This document shows, piece after piece, positions 1 through 6,411 of a stretch of 21,453 bases of DNA (positions are counted from its first letter, which is position 1; every line of letters starts with the position of its first letter). The notes beneath the pieces are model-generated. The model was not told the origin of the DNA. It saw nothing but the letters and a program-made list of their open reading frames with translations, and made no database searches. The translations under genes were made by a program, and so were the position numbers. Origin of the DNA: an uncultured Chryseobacterium sp. (GTDB taxonomy: Bacteria; Bacteroidota; Bacteroidia; Flavobacteriales; Weeksellaceae); assembly GCA_913778275.1 (NCBI GenBank), contig CAJYWN010000001.1, positions 1-21,453 on the forward strand, given 5' to 3'.

Positions 1-89
1 CTACGCCAAATGGAAGAAGAGTTTTGGCTGCGAGAAGAGCTAAAGGCAGAAAGAGTTTAACTGTAAGTGCATCACGCGCTAAGAGATAA
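1..89 (+). CDS. rpmH: 50S ribosomal protein L34, 3' end only (partial at window start)
   Basis: Reading from base 3, the sequence gives TPNGRRVLAARRAKGRKSLT followed by VSASRAKR and a TAA stop at 87-89. This is the highly conserved C-terminal half of ribosomal protein L34, with the TPNGRRVLAARRAKGRK core and the basic tail. L34 is a small, very basic protein that binds 23S rRNA in the large subunit. The N-terminal part (about 22-24 residues in the family) lies outside the window. The other two frames are also briefly open here, but only this frame gives a recognisable protein. A hairpin with a T-run 27 bases after the stop fits the end of this transcript. Confidence 0.95.
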   Translation, partial: TPNGRRVLAARRAKGRKSLTVSASRAKR

Positions 90-115
90 TCTTTTTATTA
101 TCATATACAAATCAT

Positions 116-145
116 GCTTGAAAAGAAGTTTTTCAGGCATTTTTT
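116..145 (+). terminator. Rho-independent terminator after rpmH
   Basis: GCTTGAAAA (116-124) pairs with TTTTCAGGC (130-138) in a 9-bp stem with one G-U pair and a 5-base loop. It is followed by A and six T (140-145). Position and polarity fit the end of the rpmH transcript. The stem is AT-rich, so strength is uncertain. Confidence 0.6.
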
Positions 146-241
146 GTTGTTAAAATTTCCTAAAATTTAGGTTCCTTATCCTTCTTTTTCCTATTTTTAA
201 AATCTGAAAAAATTTTAGAAAAAGTACTTTAAAACTGAATT

Positions 242-952
242 ATGCCACATACACATATTGCCGGAGACAACATTATCAGCCTGCAGCACGCCAAGATTGC
301 ACAGAAAAATTTTACCGTGCTTTCTGATGTGAACCTGAATATCAAGAAAGGAAGATTCTGCTATCTTATCGGGAAAACAGGTTCCGGAAAAAGCTCCCTG
401 CTGAAAACTTTGTACGGGCATATTCCTTTAGCTTCAGGACACGGAGCAGTAGTAGGCTTTGATCTTGCCAAGCTAAAAGCTTCAGACGTTCCAAATTTGA
501 GAAGAAAATTAGGAATTGTGTTCCAGGATTTCCAGCTGCTTTCCGACAGAACAGTAGAAAAAAACCTGAGATTCGTACTGGAAGCAACGGGATGGAGTGA
601 CAAAATTAAAATGGAAGACCGCATCAATGAAGTGTTGGGAAGCGTAAACATGAAGAGCAAAAAACACAAAATGCCTCATGAACTTTCCGGTGGAGAGCAG
701 CAACGTGTTGCAATTGCCAGAGCTCTTCTTAATCATCCTGATTTAATTTTAGCGGATGAGCCTACAGGAAACCTGGATCCGGAAACCTCTAATGAAATTA
801 TGACCCTGTTAAAGCAGGTCGCTCTTGAAAACGGGGCCGCTGTGGTAATGGCAACACACGATTATCACATGATCCAGAATTTCCCCGGAGAAGCAATCAG
901 ATGCGAGGATGGAAAAGTCTCCGTGCTCGATACAGCAGAATTGTTTGAATAA
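242..952 (+). CDS. ftsE: Cell-division ABC transporter ATP-binding protein FtsE
   Basis: This is a 236-residue ABC ATPase with all expected motifs: Walker A GKTGSGKS (44-51), Q-loop glutamine (Q95, in FQDFQLL), signature LSGGEQQR (148-155), Walker B LILADEP (168-174) and the H-loop histidine (H206, in ATHD). The length, the FQDFQLL stretch and ADEPTGNLDP match FtsE better than a generic LolD-type ATPase. FtsE pairs with the membrane protein FtsX and, in other bacteria, activates peptidoglycan hydrolases at the septum. No ftsX lies beside it, so the partner must be elsewhere. The start ATG follows an A-rich leader; the only promoter-like element is a weak TACTTTAA at 225-232. Its stop codon directly abuts the stop of the convergent methyltransferase gene, with no base between. 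LolD or another ABC-type ATPase remains a less likely alternative. Confidence 0.85.
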   Translation: MPHTHIAGDNIISLQHAKIAQKNFTVLSDVNLNIKKGRFCYLIGKTGSGKSSLLKTLYGHIPLASGHGAVVGFDLAKLKASDVPNLRRKLGIVFQDFQLLSDRTVEKNLRFVLEATGWSDKIKMEDRINEVLGSVNMKSKKHKMPHELSGGEQQRVAIARALLNHPDLILADEPTGNLDPETSNEIMTLLKQVALENGAAVVMATHDYHMIQNFPGEAIRCEDGKVSVLDTAELFE

Positions 953-1648
953 TTATTTTCTAAAAACATGAAACTCTTTGGTGAGTTCAAGATATTGGTC
1001 CGAGTATTGTCTCGGACTTTTTTCTATGATGAATTCAGATTCTGAAAGCTCTTCTTCTGATAAGGAAAATTCAAGAATCAGTCTTTTTAATTTTGAGTTT
1101 TCAATTCCTTTTATATTAATTCTCCGAATCAAAAACAGGCTGTTTTCCTTAGCTAATGCAATGAAATCATTTCCTGCTTCAGCCGGAATTATTACCGAAA
1201 GAATTCCTTTCTCAGAAAGCATTTGTGAAGATTTTGAAACAAGCTGACGGAAATTCAGTTCTACGGTCTGCCTGGCCACTTTGTCCTTTTCCGAATCTGA
1301 AGCTTCAAAGTAAGGCGGATTGGATACAATCAGATCAAATTTTTCTCCGGTTTCGAAATCTTTAAAATCCTGATGAGCATTTTTTAACCTTAAAGAAAAA
1401 GGAGATTTTTCAAAATTATTTTTTGTGAGTTCTGCAGCTTCTTTATTAATATCAATACCGAAAAACTGCGCTTCAGAATTTCTCTGGGCCAGCATTAAGG
1501 AGATCAATCCGGTCCCTGTTCCGATTTCGAGAATATTAAGCGCTCCTTCGATACTTGCCAAAGCACCCAGCAGAACACCATCGGTTCCTACCCGAAAAAC
1601 CTCTTTCGACTGCTGAATGGTAAATTGTTTAAATGTAAAAAGTTTCAC
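953..1648 (-). CDS. trmN6: tRNA1(Val) (adenine(37)-N6)-methyltransferase, TrmN6/YfiC family
   Basis: This is a 231-residue Rossmann-fold methyltransferase. The N-terminal RVGTDGVLLGA (19-29) is typical of the YfiC/TrmN6 family. Motif I (ILEIGTGTG, 39-47) binds S-adenosylmethionine, and NPPY (110-113) is the catalytic motif of enzymes that methylate the exocyclic amine of adenine. By homology it makes m6A37 in the anticodon loop of tRNA1(Val); the substrate is inferred from the family. The start codon is GTG, read from the complement of 1646-1648, and it shares one base with the TAG stop of the upstream histidine kinase. No ATG is available nearby, and this 1-base overlap suggests coupled translation. 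The gene is last in the minus-strand ribE-kinase-trmN6 run and ends tail to tail with ftsE. Confidence 0.85.
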   Translation of the reverse strand: MKLFTFKQFTIQQSKEVFRVGTDGVLLGALASIEGALNILEIGTGTGLISLMLAQRNSEAQFFGIDINKEAAELTKNNFEKSPFSLRLKNAHQDFKDFETGEKFDLIVSNPPYFEASDSEKDKVARQTVELNFRQLVSKSSQMLSEKGILSVIIPAEAGNDFIALAKENSLFLIRRINIKGIENSKLKRLILEFSLSEEELSESEFIIEKSPRQYSDQYLELTKEFHVFRK

Positions 1649-3102
1649 TATAAATTCGTAGGCAAAGTAATGGTAAATGTAGATCCTTTTCCAACTTCGG
1701 ATTTTACGGTGATTTCACCTTTATAATCTTCCACCATTTTTCTGACCATGGATAATCCGAGGCCCATTCCGCTGTTTTTGGAAGTAAAATTGGGTTCAAA
1801 AATTCTTTCGTAAATGTTTTCGGGGATTCCGATTCCGTTATCCTGAACAGAAATCATCACTCTTCTCTGATGCTGTTCTACATCAACATTGATGATTAAT
1901 TTTCTCTCATCACTTTCTGCCTGTTTTGCGTTGGTAACAAGATTGGTGATAATCCTGGACAAGTAAATCCTGTCCATATTAATCATAATATTGCTTTTGT
2001 TGGAATGCATAAATATGCTGTCGTCATTGAAAACGCGAAGAATATCTTCAACCTCATTATTCAGGTTGATAATTTCATTGTTTTTCTCAGGCAGCTTTGC
2101 AAATTCGGAAAATGCAGATGCCACTGTCGCGATAAGATCGATCTGGTCAACCATCGTTTTGCTCATCTGCTTTACCTTTTCTCTTACATTAGGATCTTCC
2201 GGATCAAACTTCCTTTCGAAATTCTGAATGGTAAGCTTCATCGGCGTCAGCGGATTTTTCACCTCATGCGCTACCTGCTTGGCCATCTCTCTCCAGGCTT
2301 CTTCAGAAGCTTTAAACCGAAGCCTTTCTTTCTGATCCTGAATCTGGAGAATCATCCTGTTGTAAGCTCTTGCCAGAGCATTTAATTCATCATTTTTATA
2401 ATACCGGATCGGGCGCATTTCATTTTCGAATAGCGTAATCCGGGTAATCATATCTGAAAATTTCGTGATGTTTTTTGCAAGATTGTTAGACATCACCCAA
2501 CTGAACCAGACACTGAAAAGAATCAGAAGAATATCAACGAGAATAATATATTTTACATAGGTATTGAGAACATCAAGATAAGCAGATTCATTGTGATATA
2601 AAGGAATATATACAATCGCAATAGGCTCAAGATCATTGTTCTTCAACAACAGATAAGACGATGTAAGTACAGCATCTCTGGAGGCATCATATCCTTTGAT
2701 ATCCACCCTTGCCTTGGTTGCAAGAATTTTATTTACAATGGGAATGGGAACTTTCTTCTGTTCTACCAGGCTTTCTTCTTTATTAGAAAGTAAATAATTT
2801 CCTTTAAGGTCGTATAAAATAATGTCATGCTGGTTGATATCTGCAATTTCGAAAATCTTGTTATCAAGTAGACTGGGAAGATCCTTGGTTTCAGTATGTT
2901 TCATACTTACTGCATAATCCAGATACCGTATCACCGCTCCCGTTTTTTCCTGCATATCAATTTTACTTTTCTGCATGGAGTTTTCCCTCAATACAAAATA
3001 CGGGACCAGTGAAGAAGCCACTACACTTAAAAGACATACCAATAAGAATCCGAAAAAGACACGGTTTCTTAAGCTATATCCTTTGTACATACTCATTGAC
3101 AT
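1648..3102 (-). CDS. NtrY-like sensor histidine kinase, membrane-bound
   Basis: The 484-residue protein has a transmembrane segment at about 14-36, an extracytoplasmic sensor region at about 40-183, a second transmembrane segment at about 184-204, and a HAMP-like linker to about 256. A HisKA domain follows with the phospho-accepting histidine at H279 in QVAHEVKNPLTP. The HATPase domain shows the N box (NLVTNAKQA, 387-395), G1 box DNGIGIP (421-427), F box (FEPNFTSK) and G2 box GMGLGL (445-450). The HEVKNPLTPMKLTIQ stretch is characteristic of NtrY-type kinases. No response regulator gene is adjacent, so it is an orphan kinase here and its signal is unknown. The start used overlaps the end of ribE by 29 bases. 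In-frame ATGs two and four codons later (MSMYKG, MYKG) are possible alternatives, and both still overlap ribE. Confidence 0.85.
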   Translation of the reverse strand: MSMSMYKGYSLRNRVFFGFLLVCLLSVVASSLVPYFVLRENSMQKSKIDMQEKTGAVIRYLDYAVSMKHTETKDLPSLLDNKIFEIADINQHDIILYDLKGNYLLSNKEESLVEQKKVPIPIVNKILATKARVDIKGYDASRDAVLTSSYLLLKNNDLEPIAIVYIPLYHNESAYLDVLNTYVKYIILVDILLILFSVWFSWVMSNNLAKNITKFSDMITRITLFENEMRPIRYYKNDELNALARAYNRMILQIQDQKERLRFKASEEAWREMAKQVAHEVKNPLTPMKLTIQNFERKFDPEDPNVREKVKQMSKTMVDQIDLIATVASAFSEFAKLPEKNNEIINLNNEVEDILRVFNDDSIFMHSNKSNIMINMDRIYLSRIITNLVTNAKQAESDERKLIINVDVEQHQRRVMISVQDNGIGIPENIYERIFEPNFTSKNSGMGLGLSMVRKMVEDYKGEITVKSEVGKGSTFTITLPTNL

Positions 3103-3688
3103 TCTGTTTATTAATTAACCTAGCAATATACTTACCAATTATATCAAATTCTAAATTAACTTTATCACCTTTTTTTAAATGCTGCATATTTGTAAATTCC
3201 CAGGTATAAGGAATAATAGCCACTGAAAATTGATGATCTTCACTTTTTGCAACCGTAAGACTGATTCCGTTTACGGTGATGGAACCCTGAGGAACCGTCA
3301 CAAAACCGCCGTTACCATCGTACGAAATAGTAATAAAATAACTTCCGTCTTTATTTTCAATGTTCACCACTTCTCCGGTTTTGTCAACATGGCCCTGTAC
3401 AATATGTCCATCCAGGCGTCCATCCATTTTCATACAGCGTTCAAGATTGACCACAGTACCCACTTTCCATTTTCCGAGGTTTGTTTTCTCTAAAGTTTCA
3501 CTGATTGCCGTGACTACATATTGGTCGCCGTTGATCTTTACAACCGTAAGACAACAGCCGTTATGCGCTAAACTCTGATCAATCTTTAATTCATTTGTGA
3601 AAGGGCAGGTTAAAGTAAAATCAATATTGCTTCCGTTTTCTTCGATCTTCTCAATTACTCCTACTGCTTCAATTATTCCTGTGAACAT
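3074..3688 (-). CDS. ribE: Riboflavin synthase, alpha subunit
   Basis: The 204-residue protein begins with the family hallmark MFTGIIE. It has two lumazine-binding repeats: the first includes NGCCLTV (43-49), the second includes GHIVQGHVD (94-102) and NGISLTV (140-146). The enzyme dismutates two 6,7-dimethyl-8-ribityllumazine molecules to riboflavin, the last step of the pathway. Length is normal for the family; the last dozen residues (NKQNVNEYVQRI) lie beyond the usual core, and their DNA overlaps the kinase start. The gene is divergent from pdxA with a 49-base gap, too short to hold an FMN riboswitch as well as a promoter, so regulation by that RNA is unlikely. A TATCTTTG box on its strand at 3724-3731 is the likely promoter element. 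Some genomes name this gene ribC. Confidence 0.95.
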   Translation of the reverse strand: MFTGIIEAVGVIEKIEENGSNIDFTLTCPFTNELKIDQSLAHNGCCLTVVKINGDQYVVTAISETLEKTNLGKWKVGTVVNLERCMKMDGRLDGHIVQGHVDKTGEVVNIENKDGSYFITISYDGNGGFVTVPQGSITVNGISLTVAKSEDHQFSVAIIPYTWEFTNMQHLKKGDKVNLEFDIIGKYIARLINKQNVNEYVQRI

Positions 3689-3700
3689 ATTATTTTTTGC

Positions 3701-3708
3701 TAAATTTG
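3701..3708 (+). promoter_or_regulatory. -7 box of the pdxA promoter (TAAATTTG)
   Basis: TAAATTTG matches TAnnTTTG and lies 29 bases before the pdxA ATG. No clear upstream TTG element is visible; that region falls inside the first codons of ribE. Confidence 0.5.
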
Positions 3709-3723
3709 TAGTTTATTAATCTT

Positions 3724-3731
3724 CAAAGATA
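3724..3731 (-). promoter_or_regulatory. -7 box of the ribE promoter (TATCTTTG)
   Basis: The complement reads TATCTTTG, a match to the Bacteroidota -7 element TAnnTTTG, 35 bases upstream of the ribE start. No TTG is seen at the ideal upstream distance: the nearest TTTG on this strand (complement of 3745-3748) is only 13 bases away. It lies next to, and opposite, the pdxA box. Confidence 0.55.
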
Positions 3732-3737
3732 ATCAAA

Positions 3738-4829
3738 ATGAGCCCAAAAAACCATAAAGTACGAGTAGGAATTTCAATAGGAGATTTCAATGGCATCGGT
3801 CCCGAAATCATCATGAAATCCCTTGCAGACAAAACCATTACGGATTTTTTCACCCCTGTGATTTTTGGTTCGGGAAAATTATTTACCTATCAGAAAAATA
3901 TTTTTAAGCTGAATCTGAATTTCAATTACATCAACGAAGCATCTCAGGCTCAGGCAGGAAAACTGAATATGGTGAATCTTGTGAAGGAAAACTCTGTGGT
4001 AGAGCTCGGTACACCAACGGAAGAATCCACCAGGATGGCAATTGATTCTCTTGAGGCTGCTACGGAAGCTTTATTGAAAGGAGAAATTGATGTTCTGGTA
4101 ACAGCACCGATCAACAAGGATGAAATGGTAAAAATGGGCTTTAAACATGCAGGACACACCGGATATTTTGAAGAAAAGTTCAATAAAAAAGGACTGATGT
4201 TCCTGGTAACGGAAGATTTAAAGGTAGCGGTATTAACCCACCATATTCCGATTGCACAGGTTGCGGAAAACATTTCTAAAGAAAAAATCAAAAAGCAGAT
4301 CCGGGTTTTAAACCAGACTTTAATTGAAGATTTTAATATTTCAAGGCCTAAAATTGCTGTTTTAGGACTGAATCCGCATGCAGGAGACGGAGGCGTGATT
4401 GGAAAAGAAGAAATTGAGATTATTACTCCGGCTATCAAAGAACTTTCAGACAACGGAATTCTGGCTTTTGGGCCCTTCCCTGCCGACAGTTTTTTCCAGC
4501 CGGAAAAATATAAAAGTTTTGATGCGGTTTTGGCAATGTACCATGACCAGGGCCTGGCTCCATTTAAAACATTAGCTTATGAAGAAGGTGTGAATTATAC
4601 CGCAGGACTTCCTTTTATAAGAACTTCTCCTGATCACGGAACAGCATATGATATAGCTGGTAAAAACATCGCGGATGAGCGTAGTTTCACCGAAGCCATC
4701 TTCACCGCTATTACAATTTTCAGGAACAGAAGTGAATATAATGATTTGATGAGCAACCGACTGCAGCCGAGAAAAATGGCTGTAGATAACGGAATAGATG
4801 AAGATTTGCCGGATGATTCCGAAGCATAA
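3738..4829 (+). CDS. pdxA: 4-hydroxythreonine-4-phosphate dehydrogenase PdxA
   Basis: The 363-residue protein carries the PdxA signature throughout. SIGDFNGIGPE (13-23) opens it, HAGHTGYF (137-144) contains the substrate-binding His-Thr, and the three metal-ligand histidines appear in THHI (167-170), NPHAGDGG (212-219) and MYHDQG (267-272). It oxidises 4-phosphohydroxy-L-threonine with NAD and, with PdxJ, builds the pyridoxine ring in the DXP-dependent route to PLP. The C-terminus is slightly extended by an acidic tail (DEDLPDDSEA). It is divergent from ribE, so two cofactor genes share one 49-base promoter region. The downstream 84-base gap shows no terminator hairpin, so some readthrough into the DUF177 gene is possible. 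Confidence 0.96.
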   Translation: MSPKNHKVRVGISIGDFNGIGPEIIMKSLADKTITDFFTPVIFGSGKLFTYQKNIFKLNLNFNYINEASQAQAGKLNMVNLVKENSVVELGTPTEESTRMAIDSLEAATEALLKGEIDVLVTAPINKDEMVKMGFKHAGHTGYFEEKFNKKGLMFLVTEDLKVAVLTHHIPIAQVAENISKEKIKKQIRVLNQTLIEDFNISRPKIAVLGLNPHAGDGGVIGKEEIEIITPAIKELSDNGILAFGPFPADSFFQPEKYKSFDAVLAMYHDQGLAPFKTLAYEEGVNYTAGLPFIRTSPDHGTAYDIAGKNIADERSFTEAIFTAITIFRNRSEYNDLMSNRLQPRKMAVDNGIDEDLPDDSEA

Positions 4830-4870
4830 ATCTTTAATATGGATTTTAAGTTAATTTGTTTTAGAATTTA

Positions 4871-4901
4871 TTTGTTATTATAAAAAAATTGCATATTTTT
4901 G
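4871..4901 (+). promoter_or_regulatory. Promoter of DUF177-rpmF (TTTG-N19-TATTTTTG)
   Basis: TTTG (4871-4874) and TATTTTTG (4894-4901) are separated by 19 bases, an exact fit to the Bacteroidota promoter layout. The -7 box ends 12 bases before the ATG at 4914, so the leader would be only a few bases long. Confidence 0.75.
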
Positions 4902-4913
4902 CACACTCATTTT

Positions 4914-5438
4914 ATGGACAAGTTAAGAAACTATGACGTAAGCTTTTCCGGACTAAAAACCGGCAGGCACGAGTTCAGGTTTGAGATAGATAAGGAGTTC
5001 TTTCAATTATTTGATACTGAACAGGAATTTACAAATCCCAGAATTTCAGTGAATGTTTTACTTGATAAACATTCTACGTTTCTGGAGTTTGAGATCAAAG
5101 TAAAGGGTACGGTAGAGCTGGTTTGTGACATTACAAACGAAAATTTCGACCATTCCATTGAAAATGAAATCAAAGTGTTGGTAAAATTCGGGGAAGAATA
5201 TGACGACAGTGAGGAAGATGTAATTACAATTCCTTCCAGCGATCATGCTTTCAACGTTGCGCAGTTAATATATGAAAATGTTGCGCTCTCCATCCCGATG
5301 AAAAAGATTTCACCGAATGTAAGCGATGAAGATCTGGCCATCCTTGAAAAGTTCAGTCCCAAAGAAAATAATAAAGAGGAAGAACATGAAAGCGACCCAA
5401 GATGGGACGCATTAAAAAATTTGAAGAATAAAAATTAA
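4914..5438 (+). CDS. DUF177 (YceD-like) protein upstream of rpmF
   Basis: The 174-residue acidic protein matches the DUF177/YceD family in its central region, with VELVCDITNENF and the following acidic segment. Position immediately before rpmF is the classic context for this family. Family members are linked to large-subunit or 23S rRNA maturation in plants and bacteria; that role is from the literature and not visible here. The Bacteroidota form keeps only one cysteine of the CxxC found in many relatives. The ATG at 4914 is chosen because a TTG start at 4899 would lie inside the promoter's -7 box. It ends with DPRWDALKNLKNKN, a tail common in this family. Confidence 0.85.
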   Translation: MDKLRNYDVSFSGLKTGRHEFRFEIDKEFFQLFDTEQEFTNPRISVNVLLDKHSTFLEFEIKVKGTVELVCDITNENFDHSIENEIKVLVKFGEEYDDSEEDVITIPSSDHAFNVAQLIYENVALSIPMKKISPNVSDEDLAILEKFSPKENNKEEEHESDPRWDALKNLKNKN

Positions 5439-5447
5439 ATAGTTTAA

Positions 5448-5477
5448 TGATGAGATGATGAATCTCATCGCTCATCA
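5448..5477 (+). promoter_or_regulatory. Alternative hairpins in the DUF177-rpmF spacer
   Basis: GATGAGAT (5449-5456) pairs with ATCTCATC (5462-5469) as an 8-bp stem with a 5-base loop. The outer TGATGAG (5448-5454) can instead pair with CTCATCA (5471-5477). The two pairings compete for the same bases. Location is 21 bases before the L32 start; no T-run follows, so it is not a terminator. Confidence 0.4.
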
Positions 5478-5497
5478 ATTAAAAAAGTTATTAGAAA

Positions 5498-5701
5498 ATG
5501 GCACATCCAAAGAGAAGACAGTCGTCTACAAGAAGAGATAAGAGAAGAACTCACTACAAAGCTGTAGTTCCTCAATTAGCTAAAGATGCAACAACAGGAG
5601 AGCTTCACTTATACCACAGAGCTCACTGGCATGAAGGAAAATTATACTACAGAGGAAAAGTAGTATTGGAAAAAGAAGTAGCTGCTACTGAAGAAAACTA
5701 A
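5498..5701 (+). CDS. rpmF: 50S ribosomal protein L32
   Basis: The 67-residue protein begins [20 protein letters not shown], the conserved basic N-terminus of L32, and continues with the usual [10 protein letters not shown]...YYRGKVV segment. It has no cysteines, so it is the zinc-free form. L32 sits on the large ribosomal subunit near the exit-tunnel side. The gene is the second of a two-gene operon with DUF177, separated by 59 bases that contain competing hairpins. A terminator follows 36 bases after the stop. In many Bacteroidota and Proteobacteria fabH or plsX follows rpmF; here accB follows, after its own promoter. Confidence 0.97.
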   Translation: MAHPKRRQSSTRRDKRRTHYKAVVPQLAKDATTGELHLYHRAHWHEGKLYYRGKVVLEKEVAATEEN

Positions 5702-5737
5702 GAGTCGCTTTTTATTGAAAAACACTCGTTTTAATAC

Positions 5738-5775
5738 AAAAACCGCCCGATTTTTATAAAATTTGGCGGTTTTTT
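5738..5775 (+). terminator. Rho-independent terminator after rpmF
   Basis: AAAAACCGCC (5738-5747) pairs with GGCGGTTTTT (5765-5774), a 10-bp stem around a 17-base AT-rich loop, ending in a T-run to 5775. The T-run runs into the TTTG element of the accB promoter. Confidence 0.8.
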
Positions 5776-5805
5776 GTTGTTTTTTGCGATTTTTTGGTAT
5801 CTTTG
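5773..5805 (+). promoter_or_regulatory. Promoter of accB-accC (TTTG-N21-TATCTTTG)
   Basis: TATCTTTG at 5798-5805 matches TAnnTTTG. Upstream are TTTG (5773-5776, 21-base spacer) and TTG (5777-5779, 18-base spacer); both spacings are within the known range. The box ends 23 bases before the accB ATG. Confidence 0.75.
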
Positions 5806-5828
5806 ACCCAAAATCAAATATCAAATTT

Positions 5829-6314
5829 ATGGACATTAAAGACATACAAAATCTTATCAAGTTTGTGTCTAAAGCAGAAGTTTCTGAAGTAAAATACAAA
5901 ACTAAAGATTTCGAAATCACTATTAAAACTCCATTAGCGGGTAGCGAAGTTGCTTATGCACAACCTGCAGTTTACCACACTGCTCCTCAGCAGGTAGCTG
6001 CTGCTCCTGCACCGGCTGCTACGCCTGCAGCGGCATCTGTCGAAAAAACTGAAGCGGCATCTGATGAAAGTAAATATGTGACCATCAAGTCTCCAATGAT
6101 CGGAACTTTCTACAGAAAACCATCTCCGGATAAAGATGTATTTGTAAACGTTGGCGACGAAGTTTCTGTTGGTAAAACGGTTTGTGTAATTGAAGCCATG
6201 AAGCTTTTCAACCAGATCGAATCTGAAGTGAGCGGAAAAATCGTTAAAATTTTAGTGGATGATTCTTCTCCTGTAGAGTATGACCAACCATTATTCCTAG
6301 TAGATCCATCTTAA
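5829..6314 (+). CDS. accB: Biotin carboxyl carrier protein of acetyl-CoA carboxylase
   Basis: The 161-residue protein has a short N-terminal domain (1-35), an Ala/Pro-rich flexible linker (about 41-75) and a biotinyl domain (about 82-159). The biotin attachment site is K125 in IEAMKLFNQ. The upstream [13 protein letters not shown] segment is typical of bacterial AccB. It carries the carboxybiotin between biotin carboxylase and the carboxyltransferase in the first step of fatty acid synthesis. The ATG at 5829 is chosen because the in-frame upstream extension would read through a terminator and the promoter. Its own promoter precedes it, and accC follows after a 97-base repeat-containing spacer. 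Confidence 0.97.
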   Translation: MDIKDIQNLIKFVSKAEVSEVKYKTKDFEITIKTPLAGSEVAYAQPAVYHTAPQQVAAAPAPAATPAAASVEKTEAASDESKYVTIKSPMIGTFYRKPSPDKDVFVNVGDEVSVGKTVCVIEAMKLFNQIESEVSGKIVKILVDDSSPVEYDQPLFLVDPS

Positions 6315-6401
6315 TTAGAAGTTAGGTGTTAGACATTAGATGTTAGATTAAATTCTACATTAAAATAACATTATCTAATTTTCAAATTATCTAATTTTCA
6401 A
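6315..6401 (+). repeat. Intergenic repeats between accB and accC: heptad TTAGnnn x5 and 16-bp tandem x2
   Basis: Starting just after the accB stop, TTAG recurs at 6315, 6322, 6329, 6336 and 6343, exactly every 7 bases. Further on, ATTATCTAATTTTCAA occurs twice in perfect tandem (6370-6385, 6386-6401). ATTAGAT in the first block is complementary to ATCTAAT in both copies of the second, so the spacer can fold in more than one way. Confidence 0.85.
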
Positions 6402-6411
6402 ATTGAAGAAG

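Noticed and set aside
1..60. Frame-1 open stretch ending in TAA at 60 (LRQMEEEFWLREELKAERV)
   Set aside because: The same bases in frame 3 give the unmistakable C-terminus of ribosomal protein L34; frame 1 is a shadow.
3689..3737. FMN riboswitch upstream of ribE
   Set aside because: The 49-base gap is shorter than the known RFN element and holds both divergent -7 boxes.
3950..4453. 167-residue antisense reading frame opposite pdxA
   Set aside because: pdxA is certain on the other strand; the antisense product is Ser/Ile-rich with no domain and no promoter.
4899..4913. TTG-initiated extension of the DUF177 gene
   Set aside because: The TTG is part of the -7 promoter box TATTTTTG; the ATG at 4914 follows directly.
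5763..5828. Upstream in-frame extension of accB
   Set aside because: It would include the rpmF terminator and the accB promoter, and AccB proteins start at [14 protein letters not shown] sequences.
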